Shown in pieces: positions 8,903 to 17,040 of a stretch of DNA of 64,000 nucleotides. The DNA comes from Oscillospiraceae bacterium (GTDB taxonomy: Bacteria > Bacillota > Clostridia > Oscillospirales > Oscillospiraceae). Numbering within the stretch: the first letter of the stretch is position 1; the number at the start of each line of letters is the position of its first letter. The notes under the pieces were generated by a model. The model searched no databases. It saw only the letters and a list, made by a program, of their open reading frames with translations, and was not told the origin of the DNA. Made by a program: the position numbers and the translations under genes. The stretch spans positions 1-64,000 of the forward strand of contig JAFQHV010000026.1 of the NCBI GenBank assembly GCA_017397835.1, written 5' to 3'.

Positions 8903-10311
8903 TGGCGGACAAGGAAATGACCCGGGGCGCGCAGCTGCGCGAGACCCTGATCTACAAGCGCAAGAACGGCTATGACCGCATGAGCGAGGGCGACCTGCAG
9001 GCAATGGAGGCCTACTGCGTTGGCTACAAGCAGTTTTTGGATGCCGGCAAGACCGAGCGCGAGTGCGTGGACCGCACGGTGGCTCTGGCCCAGGCGGCCG
9101 GCTTCAAGCCCTACGAGCGGGGCATGACCCTCAACCCCGGTGACCGGGTGTATCGGGTCAACCGCGGCAAGGCGGTGATGCTGGCGGTCATGGGCAAGCG
9201 GGGACTGGACTGCGGCGTGAACATTGCCGCTGCCCACATTGACTCCCCCCGGCTGGACCTGAAGCAGAACCCCCTGTACGAGGCGGAGGAGCTGGGCTAC
9301 TTCAAGACTCATTATTACGGCGGCGTGCGCAAGTACCAGTGGCTGGCGGTTCCTCTGGAGCTGCGTGGTGCGGTGGCGCTGCGGGACGGCAGCGTGGTCC
9401 GTGTTTGCATTGGCAGCGGTGAGGGGGAACCCCGCTTCGTCATCAACGACCTGCTGCCCCATCTGGGTGCCGAGCAGGCCAAAAAGCTGATGGCGGAGGC
9501 TGTGCCCGGAGAGAACCTGAATATTTTGGTTGGCAGCCGTCCGTTGGCCGACGACGACGGCGCCGACCGTGTTAAACTGACCGTGCTGGAGCTGCTGCAC
9601 GAAAAGTACGGCATCGTGGAGGAGGACTTCATCTCCGCCGAGCTGTGCGCCGTGCCTGCCTTCAACGCCAGCGACATCGGCTTTGACCGCTCCCTCATCG
9701 GCGCCTACGGCCACGATGACCGGGTGTGCGCCTACGCCAGTCTGGCCGCGTTGCTGGAGCTGGGTACTCCCGAGCGCACCGCTGTCTGTATGTTGGCGGA
9801 CAAGGAGGAGATCGGCTCCGAGGGTGTAAGCGGTATGCAGTCCTCTGCCTTTGATACCTTTATGGAGGACCTGTGCGCCGGGCAGAACGTGTCCCTGAAC
9901 GCCTGCTACGAAAAGTCCTTCTGTCTGTCTGCCGACGTGACGGCGGCCTACGACCCCAACTACGCCGAGGTCTATGAGAAGCGCAACAGCGCCTTTGTCA
10001 ACTACGGCATGGGCCTGTGCAAGTACACCGGTGCCCGGGGCAAGTCCGGTGCCTCCGATGCCTCTGCCGAGGTGGTGGCCTACGTCCGCCGTGTGCTGGA
10101 TGAGGCCGGTGTGGCATGGCAGATGGCGGAACTGGGCAAGGTGGATGCCGGAGGCGGCGGTACGGTGGCCTGCTACATGGCCAACCGCAACATCGACACC
10201 ATTGATGCCGGTGTACCCGTGCTGTCCATGCACGCGCCCTTTGAGACGGTGGGCAAGCTGGACTGCTATATGACCTTCCGGGGCATGCGTGCCATCTTCA
10301 ACGCGAAATGA
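8902..10311 (+). CDS. M18 family metallo-aminopeptidase
   Basis: A 469-aa cytosolic zinc aminopeptidase of the M18 (aspartyl aminopeptidase/ApeB) family, removing N-terminal residues from peptides. Visible metal-site motifs are AAHIDSPR (residues about 111-118), GHDDR near 272 and DKEEIGSEG near 298, followed by a C-terminal SMHAPFE block. AGGAGG at 8887-8892 supports the ATG at 8902. It is the last gene of the ddl operon and is followed by a strong terminator. Confidence 0.92.
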   Translation: MADKEMTRGAQLRETLIYKRKNGYDRMSEGDLQAMEAYCVGYKQFLDAGKTERECVDRTVALAQAAGFKPYERGMTLNPGDRVYRVNRGKAVMLAVMGKRGLDCGVNIAAAHIDSPRLDLKQNPLYEAEELGYFKTHYYGGVRKYQWLAVPLELRGAVALRDGSVVRVCIGSGEGEPRFVINDLLPHLGAEQAKKLMAEAVPGENLNILVGSRPLADDDGADRVKLTVLELLHEKYGIVEEDFISAELCAVPAFNASDIGFDRSLIGAYGHDDRVCAYASLAALLELGTPERTAVCMLADKEEIGSEGVSGMQSSAFDTFMEDLCAGQNVSLNACYEKSFCLSADVTAAYDPNYAEVYEKRNSAFVNYGMGLCKYTGARGKSGASDASAEVVAYVRRVLDEAGVAWQMAELGKVDAGGGGTVACYMANRNIDTIDAGVPVLSMHAPFETVGKLDCYMTFRGMRAIFNAK

Positions 10312-10314
10312 TCC

Positions 10315-10352
10315 AAAAAGCAGCGGCGGACTGTGTCCGCCGCTGCTTTTTT
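10315..10352 (+). terminator. Rho-independent terminator of the ddl-M18 operon
   Basis: A perfect stem, with AAAAAGCAGCGGCGGAC pairing to its complement across a TGT loop, ends in six T. It starts three bases after the stop codon. Arms rich in A on the other side would allow some activity on the minus strand. Confidence 0.93.
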
Positions 10353-10404
10353 GCATAGAAACGCGCCTGCCGCACACAATACAAAAAACGTGCGGAGGTG
10401 CGGT

Positions 10405-11109
10405 ATGGAAGAAGAAAAAAAGGAAGAAAGTCTGCTGTCCAAGGAACAGACGGTGGATCCAATTGTGGAGCTGGGTTCGACGCTGATCGAAAACGGGAAG
10501 GGAAGAGTCCACGTGCTGACCATTGTGGGGCAGATCGAGGGGCATCAGGTGCTGCCGTCGGACAGCAAAAGTACGAAATACGAACACGTGATGCCCCTGC
10601 TTGCCATGGTGGAGGAGAGCGACGAGGTGGATGGCCTGCTGGTGCTGCTGAATACGGTGGGCGGCGATATTGAAGCGGGGCTTGCCATTGCGGAGCTGAT
10701 CTCCAGTATGTCAAAACCCACGGTGTCGCTGGTGCTGGGTGGAGGTCACTCCATCGGTGTGCCGCTGGCGGTATCGGCCAAGCGGTCCTTTATCGCGCCC
10801 TCCGCAGCCATGACCATCCATCCGGTGCGGATGAACGGTTTGATCATCGGCGTGCCCCAGACTTTTTACTACTTTGAGCGGATCCAGGAGCGCATCATTC
10901 AGTTTGTTACCGCCAACAGCAATGTGGAGCGGGAAGACTTTACACGCCTTATGCTGCAAACGGGACAGCTTGCCGCCGACGTTGGAAGTGTGATCTACGG
11001 CGAGGAGGCGGTGCAGCTGGGCATTATTGATCAAATCGGCGGACTGTCTGATGCGCTGGGATGCCTGCACGAGATGATCGAGGAGGAAAAAGCGAAACAA
11101 AACAGGTGA
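10405..11109 (+). CDS. ClpP-like protease, TepA family
   Basis: A 234-aa ClpP/crotonase-fold protein of the TepA (YmfB) group. The Ser of the GHSIG segment near residue 117 corresponds to the ClpP nucleophile, and HPVRMNG holds a His near 137. TepA-type proteins have been linked to protein export and to quality control around sporulation, but the substrate is not known. In Bacillus the gene lies close to spoIIIE, and here ftsK/spoIIIE is two genes on, so synteny supports the assignment. GGAGG at 10394-10398 sets the ATG at 10405. Confidence 0.85.
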   Translation: MEEEKKEESLLSKEQTVDPIVELGSTLIENGKGRVHVLTIVGQIEGHQVLPSDSKSTKYEHVMPLLAMVEESDEVDGLLVLLNTVGGDIEAGLAIAELISSMSKPTVSLVLGGGHSIGVPLAVSAKRSFIAPSAAMTIHPVRMNGLIIGVPQTFYYFERIQERIIQFVTANSNVEREDFTRLMLQTGQLAADVGSVIYGEEAVQLGIIDQIGGLSDALGCLHEMIEEEKAKQNR

Positions 11110-11137
11110 AAACCTGTTTACATAATTCTTTTTGAAA
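11101..11137 (+). terminator. Possible weak terminator after tepA
   Basis: A 7-bp stem (AACAGGT with ACCTGTT) overlaps the tepA stop codon and is followed by a TTCTTTTT tract after a few spacer bases. It is weaker than the other terminators in the window. Confidence 0.45.
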
Positions 11138-11210
11138 AGAACTGGAAATGTTGCGCAAAGTGTGATAATATATTAAAAATGAATTTCAAATCCGGGAGGG
11201 TACATATCAC

Positions 11211-12056
11211 GTGACTTACTTAATGTCTGTAGTTTTGGGTCTGGTGCAGGGTGTGGCGGAGTTTCTGCCCATCTCCAGCTCCGGACATTTGACTCTGTTT
11301 CAGCACTTCTTCGGCTTGAAAGAGGCGGACAACCTGTTTAACGTCCTGCTTCATTTTGCGACTTTGATCGCCGTGTGTGTGTACTATTGGCGGGACATCA
11401 CCGCTATGGTATATGAATTTTTCCTGAGCCTGCGGGCGCTGTTTTGCAGGCAGTACCGTGTCAAACCCGTGCCTGAGGCACGGCGCATGGTGTGGCTGGT
11501 CATTCTCGGTACGCTGCCGCTGTTTGTCATTTTGCCGGTGAAGGATCTGGTGGAAGGCTTGGGCAACAGCCCTGTGTTTGTCTGCTGTGCGCTGTTGGCT
11601 ACCGGCTGCCTGCTGTTTGCCTCGGACCGCATGGCCAAGGGGCGAAAAACGGCGGTTACGGCCCGCAAGCGCGACGTGCTGCTGGTTGGCTTGGCTCAGG
11701 GTATCGCCACCATTCCCGGCCTGTCCCGGTCCGGCACCACCATTTCTGCCGGTATGGCTCTTGGGTTTGAGCGCAGCTTTGCCGTGCGCTACTCCTTCCT
11801 GATGTCCCTGCCTGCCGTGCTGGGAGCGACCCTGCTGGAGGTCAAGGACGTGCTGGAGATGGACGGCGGACTTGCCGCCGGGTTGCTGCCGAAGTATCTT
11901 GTCGGCATGGTCGTTGCCGGGGTAGTGGGGTATTTCTCCATCCGTCTGGTCAACCTGCTGGCTTCCAAGGGTAAGTTTGGTGCGTTTGCGTACTACTGCT
12001 GGGGGGCGGGTATCCTGTTCCTGATCCTCAGCCTGACGGGTTGGACTTTGGTTTGA
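11211..12056 (+). CDS. uppP: Undecaprenyl-diphosphatase
   Basis: A polytopic membrane phosphatase (BacA/UppP) that converts undecaprenyl pyrophosphate to the monophosphate, recycling the carrier for peptidoglycan and surface polysaccharides. At 281 aa it has both conserved blocks: EFLPISSSGHL at residues about 18-28 and PGLSRSGTTIS near 170, plus eight or so hydrophobic segments. GTG at 11211 is chosen because GGGAGGG lies 10 bases upstream; ATG at 11223 is an alternative. Upstream is an AT-rich region with an extended -10 (TGTGATAAT, 11161-11169). Confidence 0.94.
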   Translation: MTYLMSVVLGLVQGVAEFLPISSSGHLTLFQHFFGLKEADNLFNVLLHFATLIAVCVYYWRDITAMVYEFFLSLRALFCRQYRVKPVPEARRMVWLVILGTLPLFVILPVKDLVEGLGNSPVFVCCALLATGCLLFASDRMAKGRKTAVTARKRDVLLVGLAQGIATIPGLSRSGTTISAGMALGFERSFAVRYSFLMSLPAVLGATLLEVKDVLEMDGGLAAGLLPKYLVGMVVAGVVGYFSIRLVNLLASKGKFGAFAYYCWGAGILFLILSLTGWTLV

Positions 12057-12081
12057 TCCCGTAGAGAAAGGAAGAGCGTTC

Positions 12082-14775
12082 ATGGCTGCAACACAAAAGA
12101 AGAAGGCTGCGGGGAAGCGTACCGCTGCCGCAAGCAAAACAAAAAGTCGATCTGCGCAGGCCCAACGCGTCGGCAGTACGCCAAAGCGTGCGGTACAGAC
12201 TGCCGCACCAAAGCCGCCGATCCGCCGCGAAGTGGGGGCTGTGGTCTGCCTTTTGCTGGCGGTGGTCTTTGCCTGCGGCTACTTTGACGATGCCCCCCTC
12301 GTGGCGTGGTTCTGCAATCTGTTCAAGGGTCTGTTTGGCTATGGCTACTGGCTGTCTGTTCCTACCATGCTGCTGGGGGCGTACATCCTTGGATTTCACC
12401 GCGGCCGTCCCGTGCGGCTGCGCCTGACCTGCGCGCTGCTGATCCCGGTGCTGCTCAGCACTCTGCTGCAGACGATTTTGTATCGGTTTGGCGATGTGGC
12501 GTGCGGGTGGGATCTGGTGGGATCGCTGTGGGCCACGGGAAAAGAGATGGCATCTGCCGGTATTCTGTGTGGTATTTTGAGTACGGTCAGTCATCTGTAT
12601 TTGGGATTCTTCGGCATCGTCGTGCTTGTGGTCGGCGAAGTGCTGGTTGGCTTTGCCGCGTTCAACCGCAGCATCCGCGATGTGGTGGAATACATCAAAA
12701 ACCGTCCCCATCCCGAGTATGTGCCGCAGGAGGCACCTGTCAAGGCGGAGAAGCCTATGGAGCGGCATGAGGTGGTTCGGGAAGAAATCCCTCGCCGCCG
12801 TGCGGCGATTGACGTGCCGCTGGATGGGGAGAGTGAGCCTGCTCCGGCGGAACGCACTGTGGAAGAGGCACCCGCGAAGACCGGATTTTTTAACCGCAAA
12901 CCCAACGTCAAGACGCCGGATCAGGTGTTGACGGGTGCGGAGGATGCCCACGCGGTGCAGGAAACTGCGCCGGTCAAAACCCAAAAGGCAAAGCCCGCTC
13001 CGGCCCCCATTTCGTTGGAGACGGAGGAGCCTGTTGCTGAGCCGGAGGAAGCGCCTGTGGCGCCCGCTGAGCCTGCCATTGTCAAGGTGACCGCCGACGA
13101 GGCGGCCCGCGCTGCCGCGGAAGTGACCCGCGACATTGAGCAGACCATGGAAGCGGAGCATAAGCCGTACCAGTATCCGCCCCTGGCCCTGTTGAATGAG
13201 GGGTCTGCGGCTGCCGGTGGTGACGCGGAAAGCGAACTGAACGCCAACCGCCAGCGGCTGAACGACACCATCCATTCCTTCGGCATTGATGCCAATATCA
13301 TCAACACCGTCCGCGGTCCCTCCGTTACCCGCTATGAGCTGGAACTGGATCAGGCCGTACGCCTGAATAAGCTGACCAACCTGGCAGACGATATTGCCCT
13401 GGCCCTGGGTGCCACCGGCGTGCGTATCGCGCCGATCCCCGACAAGATCTCTGTGGTGGGCATCGAGGTGCCCAACAAGGTGGTTTCTCCCGTCAGCGCC
13501 CACACGGTCATCGGTTCTTCTGACTTCACCGGCAGCAAGTCCAAGGTGTCCTTTGCTGTGGGTAAGGACATCAGCGGCCGCTGCGTGGTGGGTGACATCG
13601 CGAAGCTGCCCCACCTGCTGATCGCCGGTACCACCGGTTCCGGTAAGTCCGTGTGTACCAACACCATCATTACGTCCCTGCTCTATAAAGCCACCCCGGA
13701 AGAGGTGCGCCTGATCATGGTGGATCCCAAAATGGTGGAATTGGGCATCTACAACGGCATTCCCCATCTGCTCATCCCCGTGGTGACCGACCCCAAGAAG
13801 GCCGCCGGTGCCCTGCAGTGGGCGGTGACCGAGATGATGAAGCGCTACCGCACCTTCTCCGAGGTGGGCGTGCGCAAGCTGGATGAGTACAACGCCTACG
13901 CCGCCAAGACCGAGGGTGTGGAAAAAATGCCCGCGGTGGTGGTGCTGATCGACGAGCTGGCCGACCTGATGCTGGTGGCCGCCAAGGAGGTGGAAGAGTC
14001 CATCTGCCGTGTGGCACAGATGGGCCGCGCCGCCGGTATGCACCTGGTCATCGCTACCCAGCGTCCTTCTGCCGACGTGATCACCGGCCTGATGAAGGCC
14101 AACATCCCCAGCCGCATTGCCTTTGCGGTGGCCTCCGCCATGGAATCCCGCATCATTTTGGACACCATGGGTGCCGAGAAGCTGGTGGGCCGCGGCGATA
14201 TGCTGTTCTCCCCCCTGGGAAGCGGCAAGCCCACCCGCGTGCAGGGCTGCTTCATCTCCGACGAGGAGGTGGCCCGGGTGGTGGAATTTGTCAAGAAGAG
14301 CGGTACCGCCAACTACTCCGACGAAGTTATGCAGGAGATCGAGCAGCATGCCGCCGATAAGGATAAGGCGGCCAAGGGCGTGGGCGGCAGCGCTCCCGCC
14401 GAGGCCAGCGACGACTACGACGAGTTGCTGCCCGCCGCCATCGAGGTGGTGTTGGAGACCGGACAGGCCTCTGTTTCCATGCTTCAGCGGCGCCTGAAGC
14501 TGGGTTATGCCCGCGCCGCCCGTCTGGTGGACCAGATGGAGGAGAAAGGCGTCGTGGGTCCTTTTGAGGGTTCCAAACCCCGTCAGCTGCTTATCACCAA
14601 GGAACAGTGGATGGAACAGAAGATGCGGCAGGAGAGTGGGGAAGTCGATGCAGATTGGACCGCACAAACTGCCACGGAGCAGCCGCCGTTCGAGATGGAT
14701 GCGGTTCCAAACGAGGCCGGTGAGGACGAAACGGAGACCGCCGATGGCTTCGTGGAGGAAGAATCCACGTTCTGA
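12082..14775 (+). CDS. ftsK: DNA translocase FtsK/SpoIIIE
   Basis: An 897-aa membrane-anchored dsDNA pump that moves chromosomes across the division or sporulation septum. The N-terminus is Lys-rich, then four membrane segments lie at about residues 50-200. An acidic Ala/Pro/Glu-rich linker runs to about 370. The motor follows with Walker A GTTGSGKSVC near 518 and a Walker B VVLIDELAD near 620, and a C-terminal winged-helix gamma domain (residues about 780-845) recognises oriented DNA motifs. A GAAAGGAAG ribosome site precedes the ATG. Whether it serves vegetative division, sporulation or both cannot be told from sequence. Confidence 0.94.
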   Translation: MAATQKKKAAGKRTAAASKTKSRSAQAQRVGSTPKRAVQTAAPKPPIRREVGAVVCLLLAVVFACGYFDDAPLVAWFCNLFKGLFGYGYWLSVPTMLLGAYILGFHRGRPVRLRLTCALLIPVLLSTLLQTILYRFGDVACGWDLVGSLWATGKEMASAGILCGILSTVSHLYLGFFGIVVLVVGEVLVGFAAFNRSIRDVVEYIKNRPHPEYVPQEAPVKAEKPMERHEVVREEIPRRRAAIDVPLDGESEPAPAERTVEEAPAKTGFFNRKPNVKTPDQVLTGAEDAHAVQETAPVKTQKAKPAPAPISLETEEPVAEPEEAPVAPAEPAIVKVTADEAARAAAEVTRDIEQTMEAEHKPYQYPPLALLNEGSAAAGGDAESELNANRQRLNDTIHSFGIDANIINTVRGPSVTRYELELDQAVRLNKLTNLADDIALALGATGVRIAPIPDKISVVGIEVPNKVVSPVSAHTVIGSSDFTGSKSKVSFAVGKDISGRCVVGDIAKLPHLLIAGTTGSGKSVCTNTIITSLLYKATPEEVRLIMVDPKMVELGIYNGIPHLLIPVVTDPKKAAGALQWAVTEMMKRYRTFSEVGVRKLDEYNAYAAKTEGVEKMPAVVVLIDELADLMLVAAKEVEESICRVAQMGRAAGMHLVIATQRPSADVITGLMKANIPSRIAFAVASAMESRIILDTMGAEKLVGRGDMLFSPLGSGKPTRVQGCFISDEEVARVVEFVKKSGTANYSDEVMQEIEQHAADKDKAAKGVGGSAPAEASDDYDELLPAAIEVVLETGQASVSMLQRRLKLGYARAARLVDQMEEKGVVGPFEGSKPRQLLITKEQWMEQKMRQESGEVDADWTAQTATEQPPFEMDAVPNEAGEDETETADGFVEEESTF

Positions 14776-14818
14776 CCGTGTGTTAGGGAATAATTTACCG
14801 GCAACGACAGGAATTGAC

Positions 14819-14847
14819 TTGACAGAACCCGACCTGCAACTTATAAT
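14819..14847 (+). promoter_or_regulatory. Consensus sigma-A promoter upstream of tRNA-Pro
   Basis: A perfect TTGACA (14819-14824) and TATAAT (14842-14847) are separated by exactly 17 bases. The expected start near 14854 would give a tRNA precursor with a leader of roughly 160 bases. The -10 box lies in the loop, and the spacer contains one arm, of the hairpin described in the next entry. Confidence 0.7.
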
Positions 14848-14870
14848 GTTACAGGTCGGGTTCTTCTTTG
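14825..14870 (+). terminator. Terminator of ftsK overlapping the tRNA promoter
   Basis: A 12-bp perfect stem (14825-14836 with 14852-14863) encloses a 15-base loop and is followed by TTCTTCTTT. It would end ftsK transcripts while transcripts starting at the embedded promoter carry only part of the right arm. Confidence 0.7.
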
Positions 14871-14881
14871 CAAGAACTTCG

Positions 14882-14967
14882 CATATCCGGGTGTAGCGCA
14901 GTTGTTTAGTCGGTGTAGCCGTCTGTGACGGCGTACAGCGACTTAATGCCGAACTTGTTCGGCTGTA
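14882..14967 (+). pseudogene. tRNA-Pro-like 5' relic with two hairpins
   Basis: Bases 14882-14904 repeat exactly 15008-15030, that is the acceptor strand and D-arm start of the tRNA-Pro gene plus five bases before it. After that the sequence diverges. Two hairpins follow, GCCGTC/GACGGC (14918-14932) and GCCGAA/TTCGGC (14948-14963). There is no matching acceptor 3' strand or CCA, so it is not a functional tRNA. Confidence 0.6.
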
Positions 14968-15012
14968 GCGCGCAAGGCACCACAGCAAAGTACAATACAG
15001 CAAATTCCATAT

Positions 15013-15088
15013 CCGGGTGTAGCGCAGTTGGTAGCGCGCATGGTTCGGGTCCATGAGGCCGTGGGTTCGACTCCCGCCACTCGGACCA
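15013..15088 (+). tRNA. tRNA-Pro (anticodon CGG)
   Basis: A full cloverleaf of 76 bases with encoded CCA. The acceptor stem is CCGGGTG/CACTCGG (one G-T pair), the D-stem contains GCGC, the anticodon stem is CATGG/CCATG with loop TTCGGGT (anticodon CGG, codon CCG), and the T-arm is GTGGG-TTCGACT-CCCGC. The leading C and the AGCGCAG D-arm are typical of bacterial tRNA-Pro. A terminator follows directly. Confidence 0.95.
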
Positions 15089-15090
15089 GG

Positions 15091-15125
15091 TCGCTGCGGA
15101 CGGCAATTGTCCGCAGCGATTTTTT
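15091..15125 (+). terminator. Terminator of tRNA-Pro
   Basis: An 11-bp perfect stem (TCGCTGCGGAC with its complement at 15109-15119) is followed by six T, two bases after the CCA end. Confidence 0.9.
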
Positions 15126-15148
15126 ATACGTAAGAAGGAGCGACTGCA

Positions 15149-16261
15149 ATGAAAGCGTTCGAAAAAACCGCACGTTTGCTGGAACAGTTAGTGGAGCAGA
15201 TGAAGCTGCCCTACCTTGAAGTGTTGGCGTTTCAAGGTACGCAGCAGGTATTTCACAAAACCATCAAACCCGCCGATTGCGCCGGTCGTGACAAACTGCT
15301 GATGTTCTCCTGCACCAAGCCGGTGACCGCCGTGTGCGCCATGCAGTTGATTGAGCGGGGCGTGATCGCGCTGGAAGATAAGCTGGTGGACTACGTGCCC
15401 GCCTTTGCCGACAGTTACTTCGTGGACGAAAACGGAGACAAGCAGGTGGTAGGTGGCGACATCACCCTGCGCCATCTGCTGACCATGTCGGCTGGGTTGG
15501 ACTACAGCCTGATGCGCAAGCCGGCGGTGCAGGAACTGCTGGAGCGCTGCCCCAACGCCAACACGGAGCAGATGGTGGATGCCATCGCCCAAGCTCCGCT
15601 GAACTTCCGACCCGGCGAGAAGTTTATGTACAGCCTGTGCCACGACGTGTTGGCCCGGGTGATTGAGGTAGCCTCCGGTAAGCGATTTGCAGAGTATGTA
15701 AAGGAAAACATCTTTGCGCCCCTCGGTATGAACGACAGCGGTTTTCGCATTGATGACCCGGATCGTATGCTGCCTCTGTTCACAGGAGAAAAAGGGTTTA
15801 TTGAACCCAAAGAGTGCAATAATAAATACCTTGTCCCTTCGGAGGAATATGACAGCGGCGGAGCCGGTATGGTGGGTACGGCGGTGGACTACGCCAAGTT
15901 CGCCGTGGCCCTTGCCAATGGCGGCGTGGGCGCCAACGGCAGCCGTATCATCAGTCAAGAGAGCATTGACCGGATGCACCGGGAGGAGATCCGCGTGGGC
16001 GACCTGCGGTGTGACTTTACCTGCGTACAGGGTGCGGACTACAGCTACGGCCTTGGCGTGCGGACCCGCATCCGACCCACCGAGTGGGGACTGAGTGTGG
16101 GTGAGTTCGGCTGGGACGGTGCGGCCGGTACCTACCTGATGGTTGACCCTGTCAAGAACATCAGCGTGGTCATTGGTATGCATCTGGCGGGCTGGACGGC
16201 TATGTTTTTGGAAAAACACTTGGAGATCGTAAAGCAGATTTACGAGGAAATGCTCGTCTGA
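15149..16261 (+). CDS. Beta-lactamase/D,D-peptidase-fold serine hydrolase
   Basis: A 370-aa member of the class C beta-lactamase/esterase family (Pfam Beta-lactamase). The nucleophile motif SxxK is S54-C-T-K57. The second motif, usually YxN, reads Y161-S-L163, so the Asn is replaced. A tail segment GWDGAAG near residue 325 stands in for the KTG-like block. No signal peptide is visible, so it is probably cytoplasmic and more likely an esterase or amidase than a resistance enzyme. AAGGAG at 15135-15140 sets the start. It leads a three-gene run with an acyltransferase and a PAP2 protein. Confidence 0.85.
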   Translation: MKAFEKTARLLEQLVEQMKLPYLEVLAFQGTQQVFHKTIKPADCAGRDKLLMFSCTKPVTAVCAMQLIERGVIALEDKLVDYVPAFADSYFVDENGDKQVVGGDITLRHLLTMSAGLDYSLMRKPAVQELLERCPNANTEQMVDAIAQAPLNFRPGEKFMYSLCHDVLARVIEVASGKRFAEYVKENIFAPLGMNDSGFRIDDPDRMLPLFTGEKGFIEPKECNNKYLVPSEEYDSGGAGMVGTAVDYAKFAVALANGGVGANGSRIISQESIDRMHREEIRVGDLRCDFTCVQGADYSYGLGVRTRIRPTEWGLSVGEFGWDGAAGTYLMVDPVKNISVVIGMHLAGWTAMFLEKHLEIVKQIYEEMLV

Positions 16262-16275
16262 AAAGAAGGAAGTAT

Positions 16276-17040
16276 ATGGACATTACAAAAGCGGTAAACG
16301 GGCCGGTTGCTTTCAAAGCCATCCGGTGGCTGGTCGGTTTGTTCTCGCCAAGGATGGACGTGGTGGGATGGGAAACGGTGCCAGATGAGCCGGTGATTTT
16401 TGTGGGTAACCACGCCCAAATGTACGGGCCTATTGCCTGCGAACTGTATATGCCGGAGCAGGTTTACATTTGGTGTGCCGGACAAATGATGGAACTCAAG
16501 GCGGTCCCCGCGTACGCCTTTGAAGATTTTTGGTCGAAAAAACCCGGATGTATCCGCTGGTTTTACAGGGTGTTATCCTACCTCATTGCACCGCTGTCTG
16601 TGCTGCTGTTTAACAACGCCCGTACGATTGCGGTCCATCGGGACAAACGGATCCTGACGACGTTCCGCCAAACTGTTTCCCATCTGCAGGATGGACACAG
16701 TGTGGTGATTTTTCCGGAGCACAATAAGCCGTTTAATCACATCGTTCACGAATTTCAAAACCGCTTTATCGACCTTGCGAAGCTGTATTACAGGCGCACG
16801 GGGAAAGAATTGGCTTTCGTTCCGATTTATGTTGCACCCAAACTGGGCAAGCTGTGTTTGGGTGAGCCGATCCGGTTTTGCGCCGCGGCGGATATTGAGC
16901 AGGAGCGCACACGCATTTGCACCGGGTTGATGGATGCGGTGACGGACATGGCGCAAAAGCTCCCCGAACACACGGTGGTACCTTATCCCAACGTCCCCAA
17001 ACGTTGCTATCCCACCAATCGGATGGAGGAGATGGAGTGA
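16276..17040 (+). CDS. PlsC-like (LPLAT family) acyltransferase
   Basis: A 254-aa protein resembling lysophospholipid/glycerophosphate acyltransferases. The HX4D catalytic motif appears in altered form as NHAQMYGP (residues about 46-53), with no Asp at the fifth position after His. FPEH near residue 150 corresponds to the FPEGTR substrate loop, also altered. Hydrophobic segments near residues 10-20 and 95-112 would place it at the membrane. It is 14 bases downstream of the serine hydrolase and its TGA overlaps the next ATG. The acyl donor and acceptor are unknown, and the altered motifs leave activity open. Confidence 0.7.
   Translation: MDITKAVNGPVAFKAIRWLVGLFSPRMDVVGWETVPDEPVIFVGNHAQMYGPIACELYMPEQVYIWCAGQMMELKAVPAYAFEDFWSKKPGCIRWFYRVLSYLIAPLSVLLFNNARTIAVHRDKRILTTFRQTVSHLQDGHSVVIFPEHNKPFNHIVHEFQNRFIDLAKLYYRRTGKELAFVPIYVAPKLGKLCLGEPIRFCAAADIEQERTRICTGLMDAVTDMAQKLPEHTVVPYPNVPKRCYPTNRMEEME

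Noticed and set aside
12028..15054. A 1,008-codon minus-strand frame opposite ftsK
   Set aside because: It covers ftsK, its terminator and the tRNA-Pro gene on the opposite strand and has a His/Gly-rich composition typical of reverse shadows.
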